Assembly: GCA_017520365.1 (NCBI GenBank)
Contig: JAFXFQ010000029.1
Location: forward strand, 1 to 5,945
Length of the DNA stretch: 5,945 nucleotides
DNA from: Clostridia bacterium
GTDB lineage: Bacteria; Bacillota; Clostridia; Oscillospirales; CAG-272
Direction: 5' to 3'
In this document: positions 3,241 to 5,945 of the stretch, piece after piece
Layout: each line of letters starts with the position of its first letter
How positions within the stretch are numbered: the first letter of the stretch is position 1
Made by a program: the position numbers and the translations under genes
Notes under the pieces: generated by a model
The model's input: the letters and a program-made list of their open reading frames with translations, nothing else
The model's database searches: none
Told to the model about the DNA's origin: nothing

Positions 3241-5945
3241 ATGAAAAATGCGGTCAAAAGAACTTTTTTGTATCTCGTTCTTTTGGTAATGATCTGTGCG
3301 ACGTGCGTTTTCGCGTTCACGGTTTCTGCGGTTGACGAGGACCCCGCTGCGTCCTACGTTCCCGTTCGCGCAGAGCACGAGGATGACAGCCTCAGCCTTT
3401 GGTTTGAGCATTCCTTCAAAAAGGTTTATACCAGCGACGTCACCCCCTCTGACATGGCCACCTATTCCGTTTATATGGCGAAGAATGAAAAGGAGAACGC
3501 TCAGTTCGTTCTTTATTCCGATACGGACAAGACGGGTATGAAGGCTACGGTGACAAGCTTTACCAATCAGAACGGCGATGAGATCCCCGCCACCCTTTAT
3601 TATCAGATGTATCTCACCCTCAAAAACCTTGACACAGGCAGTGTTCTCGGTATGACGGCGGAGGATTCCATCATCCGTGAGGGCGAGGCGCCTGACCCTA
3701 TGGTGCCTCTTGCAAACATCAATGCAACGGGCGGCTTCAAGCTTAACGGCGGCAAGAGTCAGGCTTTCTACATTCAGCTTGAAACTGAAAAGGACACCCC
3801 CGCAGGCTGGTATTCCGCTACTCTTAACGTGCAGAATTCCGCAGGCGAAACTGTAAAGACTGCCACCGTATTCTGCTACGTATGGGATTTCACCATCAAG
3901 GACGGCCCCACCCTTCAGACCTCCTTCCTTGTTGACAACAACAAGAATTACGGCGGCAATTATACCGATTTCTACGAGTATATGGTGGAAAACCGCCTTA
4001 TGCCCATGGATATGCCCGGCGGCTTCTATGCTGACAACCCCTATATCACCGACGAGCGCGTGTCGGCGATAAGAGTTGCGGCAACGGGCGGCGGCTACAA
4101 CGGCATTTATGCCGACAAGCCTGCGGACTATCCCACCTACAAGGAATACTATAATGATCTTGTGAACTCCGGTATCTGGGAGGACGTCAAGGACAAGTTC
4201 TATTTCTACACCATCGACGAGCCCCGTGCGCAGGAGGTGTGCGACAGAGATAACTATCTCAAGAGGACCAATACTATTGACGGTGCGAAGTATTATGCCG
4301 ATCTGCTCAACAAGTACTGGCCCGATGCACAGATCGTTATCCCCATGTACGATAACCACCCCTACCCCTACTATACCTACCATCAGCCCCTCGGCAACTA
4401 CGAGCCCTATGAGATAAGAGATGCGGTGCAGGAGCTTATGGAGACGGACAGCGTTACCATCTGGTGTCCCATGACTCTTGGCTTTACTCCTCAGTCAGAG
4501 CTGAATGCCTACGGCTATGACGGTACCGGCTGGCCTCAGCTCCGCAGCTATTCAGGCACCCACTCCGGTATCTGGACCGAGGGCAGTGAGGGCAACTGGA
4601 CCTATCACGACGATTATTTCAACTGGGAGACCATCTACGGCGAATTCTCCGACAGAGCGCTCTCTCACATCGAGGTAGCAAAGGATGAGGGCAAGAAGGT
4701 ACAGCTTTGGGGTTATATCTGCGGTGCAAGCCGTGCATATACCTACTGCAACCACCTTCCCGAAAACACCGGCCTCCAGACCCGTCTTATGTTCTGGCAG
4801 TACTATCAGGAGGACTGCACAGGCTACCTCTATTACGGAACAAACAACTGGAACGAGTATGACAACTCCAACGGTAACTATGAGGACAACACCGTGACAG
4901 GTAACCTCAGCCAGCTTGCGTGGAAGCCAAATCTCAGCGTTGGAAGAATGAACGGCAAGGACGTTTACGGCGATGGCGTTCTCTTCTACGGTGCAACTCA
5001 GGCAAAGATCCGAGGCATCAGCAAGTACGTTGGCTCTATCCGTGTTGAGATGCTCCGTGACGGCGTTGAGGAGTACGAAATGCTCTGTATGCTTGAGGAG
5101 TATAAGGGCGAAAAGGCGGCAAAGGATACTGTTGCCCGCCTCTCAACAAACATTGTTAATTATATCTCTCTTCCCGGCTTCTCAACGGCAGGCTGGGCAA
5201 GCGATATGGATGAATACGATATTATGGCAGAGGTCCGCAAGGATCTTGGTAACGAGCTTGAGGCGGCAGTTGCAGCAGGCAAGTGTGAGCACAGCTATGA
5301 TGAGGGCGTTGTTGCAAAGGAGGCCACCTGCCTTGAGGTAGGCGTTCTTCGACGTACCTGCACCGATTGCGGAGCGGTAAGCGACGAGGTCATCCCTACC
5401 CTCCACGCTGTGGGCGACTGCTATAAGGTCATCTCCGAGATCAAGGCTACCTGCACAACAGATGGAAGCGCTATCCTTGAGTGTACTATCTGTAAAAACA
5501 CAAGAACTGTTTATACAGAGGCATTCCACTCAGAAAAGGAAAACTTAAGCTTTGAGTATAACAACGAAAAGATACACAACGTATACTGTACCGTCTGCGA
5601 GGAAAAGCTTGATGCGGTAGGACACGACTTCTTTGAGAAGGATACTGCTACCTGTACAGAGGGCGGTGAGCTGCTTGACGTGTGTGTAGATTGCGGATAC
5701 AGCGTTTCCCTCGGTGAGGCAACAGAGCCTAAGGGACATAACACGGAGGAGTATTATATCGCTCCCACTTGTACCGAAAACGGTATTAAGGGAAGCTACT
5801 GCACAGCTTGCAACGAGTACGGCGGCGAGGAGATCATCCCCGCACCGGGTCACCGCTATACCGATGGATTCTGCACAGCTTGCGGCGAGGCTGATCCCGA
5901 CTATTCACCCGAGCCTGACGTAATGAAGGGCGATATCAGCGGTGA
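3241..5945 (+). CDS. Secreted GH123/DUF4091-type glycoside hydrolase with Cys-rich repeats and a dockerin start (partial)
   Basis: The frame is open for 901 residues to the window edge. ATG follows AGGAGG by six bases. Residues 1-30 are a signal peptide (cleavage after V-S-A30). Residues about 35-225 look like the N-terminal beta-sandwich (KENAQFVLYSDTD early on). Residues about 230-620 resemble the GH123 barrel: FYFYTIDEP places the Asp-Glu pair at D326-E327. In GH123 this pair serves substrate-assisted hydrolysis of beta-linked N-acetylgalactosamine. RLMFWQYYQEDCTGYLYYG and RVEMLRDGVEEYEML (601-615) fit the family's C-terminal motifs. Residues 682-881 hold six C-x-x-C repeats. The last residues, KGDISG, equal the start of the dockerin in the neighbouring protein. 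Substrate is inferred: host or dietary amino-sugar glycans. Many DUF4091 proteins are uncharacterised, so the exact activity is uncertain. Confidence 0.87.
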   Translation, partial: MKNAVKRTFLYLVLLVMICATCVFAFTVSAVDEDPAASYVPVRAEHEDDSLSLWFEHSFKKVYTSDVTPSDMATYSVYMAKNEKENAQFVLYSDTDKTGMKATVTSFTNQNGDEIPATLYYQMYLTLKNLDTGSVLGMTAEDSIIREGEAPDPMVPLANINATGGFKLNGGKSQAFYIQLETEKDTPAGWYSATLNVQNSAGETVKTATVFCYVWDFTIKDGPTLQTSFLVDNNKNYGGNYTDFYEYMVENRLMPMDMPGGFYADNPYITDERVSAIRVAATGGGYNGIYADKPADYPTYKEYYNDLVNSGIWEDVKDKFYFYTIDEPRAQEVCDRDNYLKRTNTIDGAKYYADLLNKYWPDAQIVIPMYDNHPYPYYTYHQPLGNYEPYEIRDAVQELMETDSVTIWCPMTLGFTPQSELNAYGYDGTGWPQLRSYSGTHSGIWTEGSEGNWTYHDDYFNWETIYGEFSDRALSHIEVAKDEGKKVQLWGYICGASRAYTYCNHLPENTGLQTRLMFWQYYQEDCTGYLYYGTNNWNEYDNSNGNYEDNTVTGNLSQLAWKPNLSVGRMNGKDVYGDGVLFYGATQAKIRGISKYVGSIRVEMLRDGVEEYEMLCMLEEYKGEKAAKDTVARLSTNIVNYISLPGFSTAGWASDMDEYDIMAEVRKDLGNELEAAVAAGKCEHSYDEGVVAKEATCLEVGVLRRTCTDCGAVSDEVIPTLHAVGDCYKVISEIKATCTTDGSAILECTICKNTRTVYTEAFHSEKENLSFEYNNEKIHNVYCTVCEEKLDAVGHDFFEKDTATCTEGGELLDVCVDCGYSVSLGEATEPKGHNTEEYYIAPTCTENGIKGSYCTACNEYGGEEIIPAPGHRYTDGFCTACGEADPDYSPEPDVMKGDISG
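5284..5886 (+). repeat. Cys-x-x-Cys repeat module of the glycosidase
   Basis: Residues 682-882 contain six C-x-x-C pairs (707/710, 748/751, 783/786, 815/818, 854/857, 878/881). Four of the units carry an upstream A/P-T-C-T/L-x-x-G motif (Cys697, 738, 805, 844), and spaced Gly-His or Leu-His turns (722, 795, 833, 871) separate them. The pattern is common in exported proteins of gut Clostridia. Its function is not established to my knowledge. A metal-knuckle or disulfide-stabilised stalk placing the enzyme away from its dockerin is a reasonable guess. The third pair (783/786) lacks the upstream Cys and lies in a longer, degenerate unit; the last unit is truncated. Confidence 0.75.

Noticed and set aside
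3031..4383. Long minus-strand frame of 450 codons opposite the glycosidase gene
   Set aside because: It mirrors a gene with C/G-rich third positions, which suppresses antisense stops. It shows low-complexity Val/Ile/Gly composition, has no recognisable domain, and runs through the promoter and terminator hairpin of the plus-strand gene.

Overview
The window looks like chromosomal DNA from an anaerobic gut or rumen Firmicute of the Clostridia, most likely a Ruminococcus-like member of the Oscillospiraceae. The evidence is a type I dockerin on a secreted protein, the start of a second dockerin at the right edge, BspA-type leucine-rich repeats, a secreted GH123-like glycosidase with Cys-x-x-Cys repeats, sigma-A-type promoters (TTGACA-17-TACAAT) and strong Shine-Dalgarno sites. 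No sequence search was run, so the taxonomic call is an inference.

Layout from left to right. (1) Bases 1-947, minus strand: a lipoprotein with an RsiV/DUF3298-like domain and a Pro-Val-Thr-Glu-Pro tail made by a 15-bp DNA repeat; its C-terminus lies outside the window. (2) Bases 948-1690, a 743-bp divergent intergenic region. It holds the lipoprotein leader with its promoter and a possible 48-codon small ORF. It also holds a leftward transcription unit of about 260 nt with its own promoter, a three-helix fold and a terminator, which I cannot assign to a known RNA family. The promoter region of the next gene follows. (3) Bases 1691-2824, plus strand: a secreted BspA-like LRR protein with a complete C-terminal dockerin. 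(4) Bases 2825-3240, noncoding: a UUCG-loop terminator, a block of two perfect palindromes, two more terminator-like hairpins and the promoter of the next gene. (5) Bases 3241-5945, plus strand: a large secreted GH123/DUF4091-type glycoside hydrolase, followed by Cys-rich repeats and the first residues of a dockerin cut by the window edge.

The two rightward genes appear to belong together functionally. Both are exported, one carries a dockerin and the other seems to begin one. Their promoters match closely in the -35, -10 and initial transcribed bases. A further upstream block (a hairpin plus a GTGTGATAT-TGCATAT dyad) is shared. A reasonable inference is a co-regulated set of cellulosome-like, scaffoldin-attached surface proteins, one probably for adhesion or binding and one for cleaving amino-sugar glycans. 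The lipoprotein may be a cell-envelope sensor or binding protein.

The most interesting unexplained item is the structured leftward RNA unit at about 1191-1451. It has a bulged 19-bp closing helix, a GAGA-capped hairpin and a perfect 9-nt alternative pairing that competes with that hairpin.
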